In this document: positions 62,901 through 64,000 of the stretch, piece by piece
Layout: the number at the start of each line of letters is the position of its first letter
Numbering within the stretch: position 1 is the stretch's first letter
NCBI RefSeq assembly: GCF_000972845.2
Contig: NC_040016.1
Coordinates: forward strand, 13,722,701-13,786,700
Source: Larimichthys crocea
Lineage: Eukaryota > Chordata > Actinopteri > Sciaenidae
Direction: 5' to 3'
DNA length: 64,000 bases
Program-made: the position numbers and the translations under genes
Notes under the pieces: model-generated
What the model saw: only the letters and a program-made list of their open reading frames with translations
Database searches by the model: none
Told to the model about the DNA's origin: nothing

Positions 62901-64000
62901 CAATTTTTATATTAGTGCTTAAAACAGGAACATGAACATGCATAATACTTATAAAAGAGTGAATTACGATTACAGCAAATCTATAAAAACATGTATAATG
63001 TATAAATGTATAAAGAAAGCTGAGCTAATTTGACATAAAATGACCTGAGACTATTCAAAGGATCAATATTGGGCCATTTTGGGCATATTTTAATGTATTG
63101 GTGTAAAATATTACATAAAGCCAATCAAATTACAATCTTTTCTTCACTGTACTGTGTTTTGTCCACCTCATTGCGCTAATGTTGCAGGGCTGCTCTCCTT
63201 ACAACAGCTATTCACTACACTACAAGAATTCTGCTGCGTGTCCAAGTAACAAGAGTGTGTGAAATATTTGGACACAGTGGTACAACTGATGCTGAATGAC
63301 TTTCTCTCAATTTACCGTATTCATACAACATCCATTTTCCTCCGACGTTACACTGGCTGAATGTCATATAAACGTAGGGAATCTGACAAATAATCACAGC
63401 TTCCCAGTTGACAGGCAACTGAAAAGACAATTGATAGTTAAATCCGGAGGGACATCAGATGATATTTCAAGGGAAAACAACAAGTTTGATAACAAGCTAA
63501 CCTTAACAACAATGATAAGCAGGTAATGTTAGCATTCGACAACTTCCAAGCTGACATTACTGTTTGTGTTAGACGTAAGCGGTAACATTACACAAAAATA
63601 TGGTTAACATAGCATTGAAAGCTTGATTACATTCAGTGTGTTTTACTTAGTGGCTTACGCAAATGTTTACAAGAAGTGTTTTTGATATTTCAGAATTACT
63701 TTATGCCTTCTCTATCATCAATGCTAACATTAGATAGGAATTTATACAGCTTGCAACTTTGAGCTTCCCATTCTGAGCATGAAGTGAGAGAAAAATAACC
63801 ACCATGTGAATATGGTTGAATGTCACCACGTCACAACACTAATATTTGCACCCTATGTATGTATTTAACTGTACGAAGACAGGAGCAGTGTAGCTGCTGA
63901 TTGCAACCTCCTTGCTTTACTCTCTCCTTCCTAGCGTTCCTATCTCGAGACAGTGTTTGTTTTATCTGTTCTAGGCTACTGTAGAAACTCTGTGGAAGAG
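59950..64000. other. Upstream flank of slc6a11, no gene seen
   Basis: AT-rich DNA with only short chance frames (the longest, 88 codons at 61799-62065 plus, has no domain). In mammals ATP2B2 lies head-to-head with SLC6A11 on this side, but I see no sign of its exons in this 4 kb. Confidence 0.45.

Noticed and set aside
60000..64000. First exons of ATP2B2, expected upstream from mammalian gene order
   Set aside because: No exon-like, CpG-rich or PMCA-like sequence is seen; the gene may lie further right or have moved.

Overview
This window is nuclear DNA from a vertebrate, almost certainly a ray-finned fish (teleost). The evidence is long introns with GT-AG junctions, abundant CA/GT, CT and AT microsatellites, tails of LINE families typical of teleosts, a hAT-like miniature transposon, and one clear vertebrate gene in many small exons. 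There are no operons, ribosome binding sites, CRISPR arrays or bacterial genes. Nearly all open frames of 60-220 codons here are chance frames in introns, intergenic DNA or repeats.

The one gene fully resolved is slc6a11, the GABA transporter GAT-3, on the minus strand. It has an untranslated first exon ending at 59620 and fourteen coding exons from 58917 down to the stop codon at 37511. I placed every splice junction by hand. All junctions are GT-AG, all phases agree, and the joined frame is 1836 nt (611 residues plus stop). The protein has the SLC6 sodium/chloride-site signatures, an extracellular loop 2 with a cysteine pair and three N-glycosylation sequons, and the C-terminal ETHF motif typical of GAT-3. 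An in-frame stop 30 nt upstream in the spliced leader fixes the start.

Region 1-1880 looks like the 5' end of a second minus-strand gene that runs off the left edge: a TATA box at 1871-1877, a CpG-bearing first exon ending near 1475 at a good donor, and a GC-rich exon at 1-171 behind a strong acceptor. In other vertebrates the gene next to the 3' end of SLC6A11 is SLC6A1 (GAT-1), in the same orientation. I therefore suggest these are the untranslated leader exons of slc6a1, but no coding part is in the window.

Region 1.9-35.2 kb is intergenic: no gene found, but it holds dispersed repeats (near 3.5, 18.4 and 22.0 kb), LINE 3' ends (18.5, 22.9 and 28.1 kb), a possible LTR end (23.0 kb) and simple repeats. 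Region 35.2-37.5 kb may be the 3' untranslated region of slc6a11. Region 37.5-59.6 kb is slc6a11; its introns carry a LINE reverse-transcriptase remnant, another LINE tail, a 379-bp hAT-like MITE with a near-perfect 8-bp target duplication, a 280-bp element bounded by a perfect 14-bp inverted repeat starting CACTA, and several microsatellites. Region 60-64 kb is upstream DNA in which I see no gene.

I found no convincing new multi-gene system. The observations most worth checking are the inferred GAT-3/GAT-1 tandem layout, the AT-rich block at 600-900 that looks like a conserved enhancer, and the two small transposon-like elements in intron 10.
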